A stretch of 64,000 nucleotides of DNA. Source: DASUAL01 sp035763805. Lineage in GTDB: Bacteria > Gemmatimonadota > Gemmatimonadetes > Gemmatimonadales > GWC2-71-9. Made by a program: the position numbers and the translations under genes. The stretch lies in NCBI GenBank assembly GCA_035763805.1, contig DASUAL010000069.1, positions 16,811-80,810 of the forward strand. The letters are read 5' to 3'. The number at the start of each line of letters is the position of its first letter. Position 1 is the first letter of the stretch. A model generated the notes under the pieces. It searched no databases. It had not been told where the DNA came from and saw nothing but the letters and a program-made list of their open reading frames with translations. Below, in pieces: positions 24,371-33,682 of the stretch.

Positions 24371-25051
24371 TCTCTCGCCCCGCGCCCGTGTGCTCCTCGC
24401 CGCTGGCCTGGTGCGCACGGCGTGGGGACTGCCGCGCGCTCCCGGCGATGCCGCTGCCCTGGGTGGCACCACCGTGTCCTTGGCCGCCGGGTTGTGCGGT
24501 CTCGTCGCACTCGCGCTCGGCCGCCAGCCGCTGGGCCTGTTGTGGGCACCAGCGCGCGCGGCGCGGCCGGCCCCGGAGGTCGCGCGCGGGCTTGCGGTGG
24601 GCGACTTGTGCGCCGCGGCGTACCTGGGTGGGCTGCGGCGCGACGACGCGACCGTCGCGCGTGTCACCGAGGAGCTCGCGTTCCGGCGCGCACTGCTCGG
24701 GCGGCCCGAGTCGGTGCGCCTGGGCTCTCTCGGGTTATGGCGCTCGCGTTCGGCCTGTGGCACGTGGCGCAGCCGGGCTACGACGGCGCACCAGTGGAGA
24801 GCTTCCTCGGAACCGCGCTGGGCGGGTTCGTGACGGGGTGCCTGTACGCGCTGTCGGGCTCACTCACGGTCGCGGCGTTCTACCACGGGCTCCACAATGC
24901 GCCGCTGAAGGCGCTGGGCGGCGTGCCGGTCACCGCCGGGAGCGCCGGGCTCGCGGCTGGCATCGCGCTCGCGTGCACCGCGCTGCTCTCGGTCGGGCTC
25001 GGCTGGATGGTGCGGCGGCGTGGCGAGCGCGAATCCGGCCGTCTATCTTAG
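24354..25051 (+). pseudogene. CPBP-family intramembrane metalloprotease, frameshifted
   Basis: Two frames together encode one CPBP (Abi/CAAX) protease. The first frame (from ATG 24354, overlapping birA) contains the glutamate motif EELAFRRALL at 24669-24698. The rest of the family pattern, FGLWHV and FYHGLHNAP, continues in another frame from about 24735 to 25051. The shift must lie between ~24700 and 24740, near CTCTCTCGGG. It may be an assembly error, a real inactivating indel or, less likely, programmed slippage. The end of the second frame overlaps the -10 box of coaX. Confidence 0.72.
25044..25049 (+). promoter_or_regulatory. TATCTT -10 box of coaX
   Basis: TATCTT at 25044-25049 lies 9 bases before the coaX ATG, with no Shine-Dalgarno sequence between. 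No convincing -35 box is seen (TGGCGA at 17 bases spacing is weak). The spacing suggests a transcript starting at or near the ATG. Confidence 0.45.
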
Positions 25052-25058
25052 GCGCCGC

Positions 25059-25838
25059 ATGCTCCTCGCCATCAACATCAACAACACCGAGACGAAGGTC
25101 GGGCTCTTCCGGGGCGACAGCCTGGAGGCGCACTGGCGTCTCACGACCGCACCGGCACGGACCCCGGACGAATGGGCGGCGGCGCTCACCTCGTACCTGC
25201 TCCAGGCCGGACGGTCCACGCAGGAAGTGCGCGCCAGTGTGCTCGCCTCGGTGGTGCCGCCGGTGACCCAGGGGGTGTGCGAGGCGGTCGAGCGTGCCAC
25301 CACGGTGCAGCCGGTGATCGTAGACGGGCGATCTGCGCTCCCCATCAGGCTCGACGTGGAGGAGCCGCTTACCGTGGGGGCCGACCGCATCCTCAACACC
25401 CTCGCCGCGTCGCAGCTGTTCCGGCGGGACACGATCGTGGTGGACTTCGGCACCGCCACGACCTTCGACTGCATCACGGGGGATGGCCGGTTCCTCGGCG
25501 GCGTGATCATGCCGGGCATCCGTACCGGTTCGGACGCGCTGATCCGCAACACCGCCAAGCTGCCGGCGACGGAGCTCGTGCCGCCGGAGCGGGTGATCGG
25601 GCGTCGCACCGAGGACTGCATCCGCGCGGGCGTGCTCCTGGGCTCCGCCGACGCAGTGGACGGTATCGTTCGTCGCATAAAGGCGGAATGGCCGGGCCGG
25701 CAGGCTCCCCAGGTGATCGCGACGGGGGGCCTCGCGAGCCTCGTCGCTCCGCTGGCGCGCGAGATCGAGTCGGTGCATCCCGACCTCACGCTCACCGGGC
25801 TCCGGATCGCCGCGACCGCGCTCGGCATGACGTGGTAG
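25059..25838 (+). CDS. coaX: Type III pantothenate kinase
   Basis: First enzyme of CoA synthesis from pantothenate, the ASKHA-fold type III enzyme. It has 259 residues. The phosphate-binding start LLAININNTETKVGLF, the metal/pantothenate block GADRILNTLAA, and VVDFGTATTFDCIT are present. The ATG at 25059 was preferred over an upstream GTG at 25020 because the family begins right at this strand. birA next to coaX is a common pairing in bacteria. The stop overlaps the next gene by one base. Confidence 0.95.
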   Translation: MLLAININNTETKVGLFRGDSLEAHWRLTTAPARTPDEWAAALTSYLLQAGRSTQEVRASVLASVVPPVTQGVCEAVERATTVQPVIVDGRSALPIRLDVEEPLTVGADRILNTLAASQLFRRDTIVVDFGTATTFDCITGDGRFLGGVIMPGIRTGSDALIRNTAKLPATELVPPERVIGRRTEDCIRAGVLLGSADAVDGIVRRIKAEWPGRQAPQVIATGGLASLVAPLAREIESVHPDLTLTGLRIAATALGMTW

Positions 25839-26764
25839 TGGAGGTCCCGCCCCGCGCCCTCAACGCCTGGCGGCGCTGGGGATACCGTCTCCTGCCCGGC
25901 GACCTGTTCTCCTACCTCCTGCACATGCGCCCCGCCGAATGGCCGATCATGGCGGGGCACACGGCCCTGGGCTACGTGCTGGCGATCGGCCTCGAGGGCG
26001 TCGCGCGGGGAGCGTCACTGGGGCCCGCGTTGTTGGCGCTGGTCCTCTGGGTAGTGTTTCTCAACGGCGGCACCCTCGCGATCAACAGCGTGTTCGACCG
26101 CGACGAGGGCGACATCGGTTATCTGATCGCGCCGCCGCCCCTGCCGAGGCACCTGTTGGCTTTCAGCCTGGCGTTGCTCGTCAGCGGCCAGCTGCTCGCG
26201 TTGACTTTGCCGGCCGCGTTCCGCATCGACTACGCGATCTGTTTCGCGATGTCGCTTCTGTACTCCGTGCCGCCGTTCCGCTTCAAGGCCGTGGCGGGTG
26301 TCGATTGGGTCATCAACATGTGGGGGTTTGGCACCCTCACGCCGTTTGCGACCTGGGCCGCGACGGGTCGACCGCTCGATTCTGGCCACTCGCTGATCCT
26401 GCTCGGGTTCTGCCCGCTGTTCGCGGGGCTCTATCCGCTCACTCAACTGTACCAATTCGACGAGGACCGCCGTCGCGGCGACCGAACGCTGGCGCTGCTG
26501 CTTGGCATGCGTCGGAGCCTGAGCGTGGCGCTGGCGTGCGTGCTCGGCGCGTTCGCGCTTTTCGCGTGGGCGGCTGCCATGCTCGGGACCGGGGCCCGGG
26601 CCGTCGCGCTGCTCGGGCCCCTCGGCGCCTGGCTCGCGGTGCTGATCCCGTGGTACGCAGGGCATGCCGGGTGGACGCCGGCTCGGCATCAGCGGGGGAT
26701 GTATCACGCGCTCGCCGCGTGGGCCGTAACCGATCTCGTCGTACTCGCGGTGTTTGCTCGATGA
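25838..26764 (+). CDS. UbiA-family prenyltransferase (copy 2)
   Basis: A 308-residue membrane protein with about eight to nine helices. The first Asp motif reads LAINSVFDRDEGD and the second QFDEDRRRGDRTLALLLG, both typical of the UbiA superfamily. It differs clearly from the UbiA protein at 22021, so it is a paralogue with another substrate. The GTG at 25838 shares one base with the coaX stop; a GTG 6 bases upstream is also possible. The acceptor (a quinone ring, a lipid or a tetrapyrrole) cannot be inferred. Confidence 0.78.
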   Translation: MEVPPRALNAWRRWGYRLLPGDLFSYLLHMRPAEWPIMAGHTALGYVLAIGLEGVARGASLGPALLALVLWVVFLNGGTLAINSVFDRDEGDIGYLIAPPPLPRHLLAFSLALLVSGQLLALTLPAAFRIDYAICFAMSLLYSVPPFRFKAVAGVDWVINMWGFGTLTPFATWAATGRPLDSGHSLILLGFCPLFAGLYPLTQLYQFDEDRRRGDRTLALLLGMRRSLSVALACVLGAFALFAWAAAMLGTGARAVALLGPLGAWLAVLIPWYAGHAGWTPARHQRGMYHALAAWAVTDLVVLAVFAR

Positions 26765-26781
26765 GACCGTGCACTTAGATT
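26753..26781 (+). promoter_or_regulatory. Possible promoter before the membrane-protein genes
   Basis: TTTGCT (26753-26758), a 17-base spacer, TAGATT (26776-26781). The -35 match is weak, while the -10 box lies in one of the few AT-rich spots here. It precedes the gene at 26819 by about 37 bases. Confidence 0.3.
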
Positions 26782-26818
26782 TGAACGGAGCCACCTTCCC
26801 ATCAGAGACGAGGCGAGC

Positions 26819-27430
26819 ATGTCGGCCACTGCGGCACCCGATGCGTCGGACCGTTCGGACTTCCGCACCGTCACCCTTGGTGGCGTCAAGATTGGCCTGA
26901 TCACGGCGGCCGCCGTGGTCGCTTTTCTGCTCGTGTCCCGGCACGTGCCCGGGCTGGCGGGGCGCATGCTCGAGATGCTGGTCGTGCTCGGGGCGGGGCT
27001 GGCGGTGACGTTCTTGCCCGGGAAGTGGACCGCGGCACGAACGGGCGAGGGGATCGCCGGCGCCGCCGCGATGGGGCTCGTCGGCACGATCACCTTCATG
27101 ACGATCGACATCGTCGCGCTGCGGCCCCTGCGGGCCTATCCCTGGACATGGGACGCGATCGGCGGGAACAGCACCTGGTGGTATCTGCCGATCTGGTGGA
27201 TGCTCGGCACGTTTCTGGCCTGGATGGGCGCCCTCGTGATGGCGCGGGAGAGCGCCCGTGGCGAGGCGAACCTCGTTCGCCTCGCTACCCCGACGCTCAT
27301 CGGCACTGTACTGGTCGTGGCCGTGGCGCGGCTTGCCGGACTGTCGCTCGCGCTGCCCGTCGGGGCGGGTGGCGCATTCACCATCACGTTGGCGGGGCAG
27401 GCTGTCGTCGCACTCGCCCGGAAGCCCTAG
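26819..27430 (+). CDS. Membrane protein of unknown function
   Basis: A 203-residue protein with a polar N-terminus of ~22 residues and about five to six hydrophobic helices (for example GLITAAAVVAFLLVSRHV and IWWMLGTFLAWMGALVMA). A Trp/Tyr-rich loop (YPWTWDAIGGNSTWWYLP) lies in the middle. I do not recognise the family and see no catalytic motif. A short gap and a possible promoter separate it from the UbiA gene. A small membrane protein follows 24 bases later. Confidence 0.65.
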   Translation: MSATAAPDASDRSDFRTVTLGGVKIGLITAAAVVAFLLVSRHVPGLAGRMLEMLVVLGAGLAVTFLPGKWTAARTGEGIAGAAAMGLVGTITFMTIDIVALRPLRAYPWTWDAIGGNSTWWYLPIWWMLGTFLAWMGALVMARESARGEANLVRLATPTLIGTVLVVAVARLAGLSLALPVGAGGAFTITLAGQAVVALARKP

Positions 27431-27454
27431 CTCGGGCCCCGTGGGAGGGGCATC

Positions 27455-27739
27455 GTGCCCCGCTGGCTTGCACACCTGAGCGTGGTCCTTGGCTGGCTCC
27501 TCACGCCGCTGCTTGCGTGGGGGGCGTCGTACGTCGGGCTGTGGCTCGGCGCGCTCGTAGGTATGCGGTTCGCCGACCCGCTGACGATGCTCGCGGTCGC
27601 CGCGGCGGGCGCCGCGCTGTTCGGCTTTGCGGCGCTCGCGATCTGGGTGCGCTTCATGCGCCGAGTGCCCCACCTCCTGTCCCATCTCATGGCGCCGCGG
27701 GCTTCGCAGGAGCACACTGCCATTGCTGCGGCGGACTGA
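27455..27739 (+). CDS. Small membrane protein of unknown function
   Basis: 94 residues with two to three hydrophobic helices (VVLGWLLTPLLAWGASYVGLW; MLAVAAAGAALFGFAALAIW), then a basic tail. The GTG start has a good GGAGGGG site 5-6 bases upstream. The 3' end overlaps the next gene by 17 bases. No family is recognised. Confidence 0.6.
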   Translation: MPRWLAHLSVVLGWLLTPLLAWGASYVGLWLGALVGMRFADPLTMLAVAAAGAALFGFAALAIWVRFMRRVPHLLSHLMAPRASQEHTAIAAAD

Positions 27740-28685
27740 GCTCCTCGCGATCCTGCTGCTCGGACTCCTCCCGGGCGCGCTTCCGGCCCAGGGCCGAGGG
27801 ATGGAGCTCCATATCGGACGCTGGTACAACGGCAACCGCGCCGAAACCTACGAGTTCCGCACCAGCTCGCGGCTGGGCGGGCCGCTCACTCACGGGTTCG
27901 GCGTCGCGATGTTGGTCAACGACAGCCTCGGCCGCCGCCGTGCCTTCTACGGTCTGGGTTGGGAGCTGCAGGCTTGGCGCGGCCGCTCGAGGTTCGGGCC
28001 GTACGCCCTCGGCGGCGTCGCCCTCGGTCTCTCGACCGACACCTCCACGCAGGCGCTCGCGGCGCAGTGGAGCATCGGCGGTGGGCTCGAGTGGCGCCCA
28101 ATCTCGTGGTTTGCGGTCGGCACCGAGGTGCGCTACCGGCTCGAGGACCGGGGGCCCCGCGGGTTCTGGAATCCTCGGAACGACGCGCGCAACGGCGTGA
28201 GCGCCGCGGTGGGCGTGAGCATCGGTCTCGGGAGAGGACGCGAGGCGTCTGGCGTCTCCAGACTCCCGCCTCCCGAGCCGCCAGCGACCATCAGCGGCAA
28301 CGCCGCCGACGTCGTCCGGTCGGCCCTCGAGGCCTTGGGCACTCCATATCTGTGGGGCGGCACCAACGACAACGCCTTCGACTGTTCGGGATTGATTCAG
28401 TACGCCTACGCACGCCACGGCATCCGCCTGCCCCGTATGAGCCGCGAGCAGGCGACGACGGGTGCCGAAATCGCGCCCGCGGTGGCGGCGCTGCGCCCAG
28501 GCGATATCCTGGTCTTCTCGGCGCGGCCGGGAGCGGGCGTGACGCACGTCGGCATGTACGTCGGCGAGCTGAAGTTCATCCACAGTTCGACCATCGGGGT
28601 GAAGTTGTCCCGGCTCGAGGCGCGCGATCCCGAGGGCTCGCACTGGCTGGAGCGCTGGGTGGGCGTGCGACGGATAATTCCGTGA
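27723..28685 (+). CDS. Beta-barrel plus NlpC/P60 (C40) cell-wall peptidase fusion
   Basis: A secreted protein of about 320 residues. A signal peptide (LLAILLLGLLPGALPAQG) is followed by ~160 residues with alternating aromatic and small residues, like an outer-membrane beta-barrel (YALGGVALGLSTDTS..., ISWFAVGTEVRYRLE). After a short linker the last ~120 residues are an NlpC/P60 domain: GTPYLWGGTNDNAFDCSGLIQ with the catalytic Cys, and the His in THVGMYVG. These enzymes cut peptidoglycan stem peptides. The TTG start is inferred from the signal peptide and the overlap with the preceding gene. The linker is encoded by a hairpin-forming repeat (28228-28277). Confidence 0.85.
   Translation: MLRRTELLAILLLGLLPGALPAQGRGMELHIGRWYNGNRAETYEFRTSSRLGGPLTHGFGVAMLVNDSLGRRRAFYGLGWELQAWRGRSRFGPYALGGVALGLSTDTSTQALAAQWSIGGGLEWRPISWFAVGTEVRYRLEDRGPRGFWNPRNDARNGVSAAVGVSIGLGRGREASGVSRLPPPEPPATISGNAADVVRSALEALGTPYLWGGTNDNAFDCSGLIQYAYARHGIRLPRMSREQATTGAEIAPAVAALRPGDILVFSARPGAGVTHVGMYVGELKFIHSSTIGVKLSRLEARDPEGSHWLERWVGVRRIIP
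28228..28277 (+). repeat. Nested hairpin with GGCGTCT tandem (element E2)
   Basis: The complementary pairs CTCGGGAG (28228-28235) / CTCCCGAG (28270-28277), GAGGCG / CGCCTC and GTCTGG / CCAGAC nest inside each other around two GGCGTCT copies (28244-28257). The segment encodes the linker between the barrel and the peptidase domain. Confidence 0.6.
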
Positions 28686-29158
28686 ACCGTCATACGACGC
28701 TACGACGTCATGTCGTATGTGCGCGCCAGACGGGCTCGCTTTTCGTACACCTTAGCGTCGTAGCGTCGTATAACGTCTTCGGCGCGGCATGCGCCCCCGC
28801 CACCGGGTACCACCCGCCGTCGAGCGCGCGTGACTACCAGATCGTGATCACGCGACACGACTCGCTCAGCCGAGCCATCGGGGTGGGCCTGAAGCAGCGC
28901 GGCCTTCGGGTTCGCAACGCGGTGAAGGGCGGAAGTCCCCCGACGGCCTATCTCCTGGCGTTCACACAACGCGAGACCGCGCCGGGGTCGCCGCTGTGGC
29001 TCTACATCCGTCTGGCCGACACCCGGACCGGGGCCATCATCGCGGCCGTGTCAGCCCCCCTCGACTCGCTCGGGCCGACCGTGCAGGCCCGGGCCCAGGC
29101 CATCGTGGACTCGCTCACTGCGCGGCCCGCCGCGCTTCGCACGCCGTCGACCCTCTAA
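28682..29158 (+). CDS. Putative lipoprotein of unknown function
   Basis: A 158-residue frame that starts with a GTG overlapping the NlpC stop. The mature part after Cys37 (FGAAC, lipobox-like) reads as a small folded domain, YQIVITRHDSLSRAIGVGLKQRGL through WLYIRLADTRTGAIIAAVSAPLDSL. No family is recognised. The whole signal-peptide region is encoded by repeat element A2, so the original N-terminus may have been replaced or extended by it. No other in-frame start exists downstream of the repeat. If the repeat broke the gene, this would be a pseudogene. Confidence 0.5.
   Translation: MNRHTTLRRHVVCARQTGSLFVHLSVVASYNVFGAACAPATGYHPPSSARDYQIVITRHDSLSRAIGVGLKQRGLRVRNAVKGGSPPTAYLLAFTQRETAPGSPLWLYIRLADTRTGAIIAAVSAPLDSLGPTVQARAQAIVDSLTARPAALRTPSTL
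28689..28774 (+). repeat. TACGACGCTACG inverted-repeat element (element A2)
   Basis: The left arm 28689-28707 (GTCATACGACGCTACGACG) and the right arm 28756-28774 are complementary at 18 of 19 positions around a 48-base core. The arm matches the left end of element A1 (GTTATACGATGCTACGACG) at 17 of 19 positions. The element lies in the 5' end of the frame at 28682. Confidence 0.85.
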
Positions 29159-29172
29159 CGCCCGCTGGCCCC

Positions 29173-29202
29173 TTGACAGCTAGCGCCCGCCCAGAGAAAT
29201 TC
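29173..29202 (+). promoter_or_regulatory. Possible groESL promoter
   Basis: A perfect -35 hexamer TTGACA is at 29173-29178. The best -10 candidate at 16-18 bases spacing is the AT-rich run AGAAATTC (29195-29202), a poor match. The CIRCE operator begins about 12 bases further on, as expected for a repressor site near the transcription start. Confidence 0.4.
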
Positions 29203-29213
29203 TCGTTTGTCCG

Positions 29214-29240
29214 TTAGCACTCATCACGAGTGAGTGCTAA
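29214..29240 (+). promoter_or_regulatory. CIRCE operator (HrcA binding site)
   Basis: TTAGCACTC (29214-29222), a 9-base spacer and GAGTGCTAA (29232-29240) match the CIRCE consensus exactly. HrcA binds this inverted repeat and represses groESL until heat shock. It lies 53 bases before the groES ATG. hrcA is not in this window. Confidence 0.97.
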
Positions 29241-29293
29241 CAGCCTTATTCGATAAGTACTTACGCCCAAGCAAAAGCTGGAGGTCTGGTACC

Positions 29294-29608
29294 ATGGCAA
29301 CCGCAACGGCTGCGAAGAGCAAGCTCAAGGTCTTTCCACTCGCGGACCGGGTGGCGATCAAGCCGATCGAGGAGACTGAGACGATGAAGGGCGGTCTGTA
29401 CATCCCGGACACGGCGAAGGAGAAGCCAATCCAGGGTGAAGTGATCGCCGTCGGCCCTGGGCGGCGTGAGAAGGGGGAACTGGTCCCGCTCGAGCTGAAG
29501 GTCGGGGACCGGGTGGTTTACGGGAAGTACAGCGGCACCCAGGTGGAGCTCGACGGCGAGGAAATCATCCTCATCAAGGAATCGGACGTCATCGCGAAGC
29601 TCGGTTGA
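29294..29608 (+). CDS. groES: Co-chaperonin GroES
   Basis: A 104-residue lid of the GroEL cage. The family blocks VFPLADRVAIKPIEETE, the mobile loop ETMKGGLYIPDTAKEKP and the end IILIKESDVIAK are intact; a short Ala/Thr/Lys-rich N-terminal extension of ~9 residues precedes the fold. The ATG at 29294 follows a GGAGG site by 9 bases. An upstream GTG inside the CIRCE is a shadow start. Expression should be under HrcA control through the CIRCE. Confidence 0.98.
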   Translation: MATATAAKSKLKVFPLADRVAIKPIEETETMKGGLYIPDTAKEKPIQGEVIAVGPGRREKGELVPLELKVGDRVVYGKYSGTQVELDGEEIILIKESDVIAKLG

Positions 29609-29629
29609 CGACTTAGGAGGGACACGAGA

Positions 29630-31264
<1,635 letters not shown>

Positions 31265-31293
31265 GACCTAGCGGCACAGTTGCCTAGACGCAC

Positions 31294-31332
31294 AGGACGC
31301 CCCGGCGCAATTCCGGGGCGTCCTGGTTTTTG
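31294..31332 (+). terminator. Intrinsic terminator of groESL
   Basis: A perfect 12-base stem AGGACGCCCCGG / CCGGGGCGTCCT (31294-31305 and 31313-31324) with a 7-base loop is followed by GG and a T5 run. It ends exactly where the -10-like box of the next gene begins. Confidence 0.93.
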
Positions 31333-31343
31333 TATCTTTAGCC

Positions 31344-31754
31344 GTGGCTCCCCAACGCTCACGATCCGTGACCTCTGCCCGGGTGACGCTCACCTGCGCC
31401 TGCCTCCTCGTTCTCCCCGCCGTCCTTGCGGGGCAGAGTCGCCCGCGCCTCGAAGGCAGGTGGCAGGCCAAGACCGAGGACGAGATCCGCAATATCATGG
31501 TGCGCAGCGACAGCTCAGCGCAGTTCGGCGACCAGGTGGCGCGCTGGCGGATCGTGGGGGACAGCCTGTGGATCACCCTCGGGGACGGCGTGTGGCAGGT
31601 CTACGGCATGAAGCTCGAGGCGGACCGGCTCACGCTGTCGGGGGGCGATCTTGAGAAGTCCGTGACGCTGCGACGGGTGGGGCCACCCACGGCCCGGGCG
31701 GACTCGGCGGCGATTCCGCCGCCGCCGCCGCCCAGCGAGCGCGCCTGGGAGTGA
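31344..31754 (+). CDS. Small secreted protein of unknown function
   Basis: A 136-residue protein with an N-terminal signal peptide (VTLTCACLLVLPAVLAGQS) and a mature part of ~100 residues that looks like a small beta-sheet domain (LEGRWQAKTEDEIRNI..., WRIVGDSLWITLGDGVW), with a Pro-rich end. The start may be GTG 31344 or GTG 31368. A TATCTT box at 31333-31338 sits just before it, directly after the groEL terminator. No family is recognised; lipocalin-like proteins with a GxW start look similar. Confidence 0.6.
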   Translation: MAPQRSRSVTSARVTLTCACLLVLPAVLAGQSRPRLEGRWQAKTEDEIRNIMVRSDSSAQFGDQVARWRIVGDSLWITLGDGVWQVYGMKLEADRLTLSGGDLEKSVTLRRVGPPTARADSAAIPPPPPPSERAWE

Positions 31755-31757
31755 CGG

Positions 31758-33605
31758 CTAGGGCAGATCGCGGATGTCGGCAACGCGCCACCCGAGCGGT
31801 GTCTTGCTGAACCGGATGACCTGGCGCAGGCGGGTCTCCCGTTGCGCTCCGCCGTTTGCCGGGACGTACGCGTAGAACGTCCGCACCGTTGCGCTCGCCG
31901 CATTCCCCCGCACGGTGAACCGCTCGACCGCGTAGCGCGCTTTGAGTTGCGTGTAGCGGCGGAAAAACCCGTCCCATGCGGCGACGTCCGGCTGCTGCAT
32001 TCCCGGCATGAGCACCCGCAGGTTGCCCACCCGCTCGCTCGACACCGCGCGCTCCAGGTCCTGCAGGAGCACGTCGATCGCGGCCCGGGGATCGGCCGGC
32101 TGCGGCGACGGCGGCGCCACCCCCGCGGCGACCCCTACCTGCTCGGCGTCGAGCGCCGCCAGCTTCGCCAGGGCGAAATCCATAGCGTTGCGCAGGGATT
32201 CGGCGCGCTGCAGTGACGTCGCGGCGCGCCCCGCCTCGGGCCGGGTCGCGAGCGCGCGCACCACGGGGGTTGCCCGGGTGATGGCTTGCTCGGCTTCGCG
32301 CCGCAGCGCCTCGGCCTCCCCCTGGGCCGTGCGGTACTGCGCCACCGCGCTCAGGTAGCCGCTCGCCGCGCGCGCCTGGTCGCCGCCGCGCACGGCTCGC
32401 TCCGCCGTCAGCAGGACCGTCTCCGCGAGCAGCAGGGTCGGTACGTTGTTCTTCATGGCACCCGCGCGCCGCGCCCGCTCGCGCGCGGCCAGCGCCGAGT
32501 CGCGCTGTGCCGTGAGCGCGGGGTTGAGCCCCGCCGGGAGCGGGTAGCCGAGGAGCTGATCGAGCGTGACGGTCGCGAGGACCACCTGCTCCGGCAGCGC
32601 GACCTCGGCCGCCGGCGGTGGCGCGTGCGACTTGTAGTAGAGGACGGCGGCAACCAGCGCGAGAGCGGTGAGCACCGCCGCGCGCCACTTGAGCGGTGCG
32701 TGGGTTACGAGGCGAAGCGCCGCGGCGGGGATCGGTGTCCAGGTTGGGCTCAGCCGCGCCGTCGGCTCCGACGCCCCTGAGAGCGCGGCCCGGATTCCGA
32801 ACAACGCGGACTGCATCTGGCGGGCGGTTTCGTAGCGGTCTTCTGGCACCTTGTTCATGGCCTTCGCGATCACGCGCTCCAGGGCGGCGGGGATCGACGG
32901 CGCCATCGTGCGGAGGGGCTTCGGGTCGGTCGTCAGGACCTGGTACAGCACGCCGTGCACCGTCTCGCCCTCGAACGGTTTGCGGTACGAGAGGAGCTCG
33001 TACAGGAGGCACCCCACTGCAAACAGGTCGGTTACGGGCGTGATGGGGCCGTTGGTAATCTGCTCGGGCGCCATGTACGTCGGCGTGCCGACGATCGCGC
33101 CGGAGCCGGTGACGTCCGCCGACTGCAGCCGCGCGATCCCGAAGTCCATGATCTTTACCGACCCGTCGGACGCAATGCGCACGTTCGACGGCTTGATGTC
33201 GCGGTGGATCACGCCGCGTCCGTGGGCGTAGGCGAGTCCCTGGAGCACCTCAATCCCGATGTCGAGCTTGCGCTCGAGCGCGAGCGGATCGTGCAGCGCG
33301 ATCATCGTGGAGAGGTCGCGACCGTCCACCAGCTCCATCGCGATGAAGAGCTGCCCGTCGGCTTCGCCGAGGTCGTAGATCGTGACGATGTTGGGATGCT
33401 GGAGCGCGCCGGCGGCTCGCGCTTCGCGCAGAAAGCGGCTGCGTGCGTCGCGCGTGCGGCCGATGGCGGCGCTCAGAAGCTTGAGCGCGACGTAGCGGCG
33501 GATGACCGAATCGTAGGCCTTCCACACCGCGCCCATCGCTCCCTCCCCGATGAGCTCGTGCAGCTCGAACTTGCCGACTTTGCGGTATTGATCGGTGTGG
33601 GCCAT
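31758..33605 (-). CDS. Membrane Ser/Thr protein kinase with C-terminal NTF2-like domain
   Basis: A 615-residue Hanks-type kinase. All catalytic elements are present: the Gly loop IGEGAMGAVWKA (19-30), Lys42, HRDIKPSN with Asp136, DFG 154-156 and APE 179-181. A single membrane helix lies near residues 308-326 (AAVLTALALVAAVLYY). The outer part has a helical region and ends in an NTF2/SnoaL-like fold (WDGFFRRYTQLKARYAVERF ... GWRVADIRDL). It is the last gene of the minus-strand block that includes a receiver and a Roadblock protein. A weak promoter is possible upstream. It converges on the secreted-protein gene with a 3-base gap. Confidence 0.92.
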   Translation of the reverse strand: MAHTDQYRKVGKFELHELIGEGAMGAVWKAYDSVIRRYVALKLLSAAIGRTRDARSRFLREARAAGALQHPNIVTIYDLGEADGQLFIAMELVDGRDLSTMIALHDPLALERKLDIGIEVLQGLAYAHGRGVIHRDIKPSNVRIASDGSVKIMDFGIARLQSADVTGSGAIVGTPTYMAPEQITNGPITPVTDLFAVGCLLYELLSYRKPFEGETVHGVLYQVLTTDPKPLRTMAPSIPAALERVIAKAMNKVPEDRYETARQMQSALFGIRAALSGASEPTARLSPTWTPIPAAALRLVTHAPLKWRAAVLTALALVAAVLYYKSHAPPPAAEVALPEQVVLATVTLDQLLGYPLPAGLNPALTAQRDSALAARERARRAGAMKNNVPTLLLAETVLLTAERAVRGGDQARAASGYLSAVAQYRTAQGEAEALRREAEQAITRATPVVRALATRPEAGRAATSLQRAESLRNAMDFALAKLAALDAEQVGVAAGVAPPSPQPADPRAAIDVLLQDLERAVSSERVGNLRVLMPGMQQPDVAAWDGFFRRYTQLKARYAVERFTVRGNAASATVRTFYAYVPANGGAQRETRLRQVIRFSKTPLGWRVADIRDLP

Positions 33606-33682
33606 ACAGCTCGGGTCGGGCCGGACTGAACAATGTGGGTAGGAGGCGCGGGTCGGGCAACAGGCGCGCCGGGAAAAGCGCC

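Noticed and set aside
29234..29293. GTG start of groES inside the CIRCE
   Set aside because: It would place the operator in the coding region and add an unrelated N-terminus; the ATG at 29294 has a good ribosome site.
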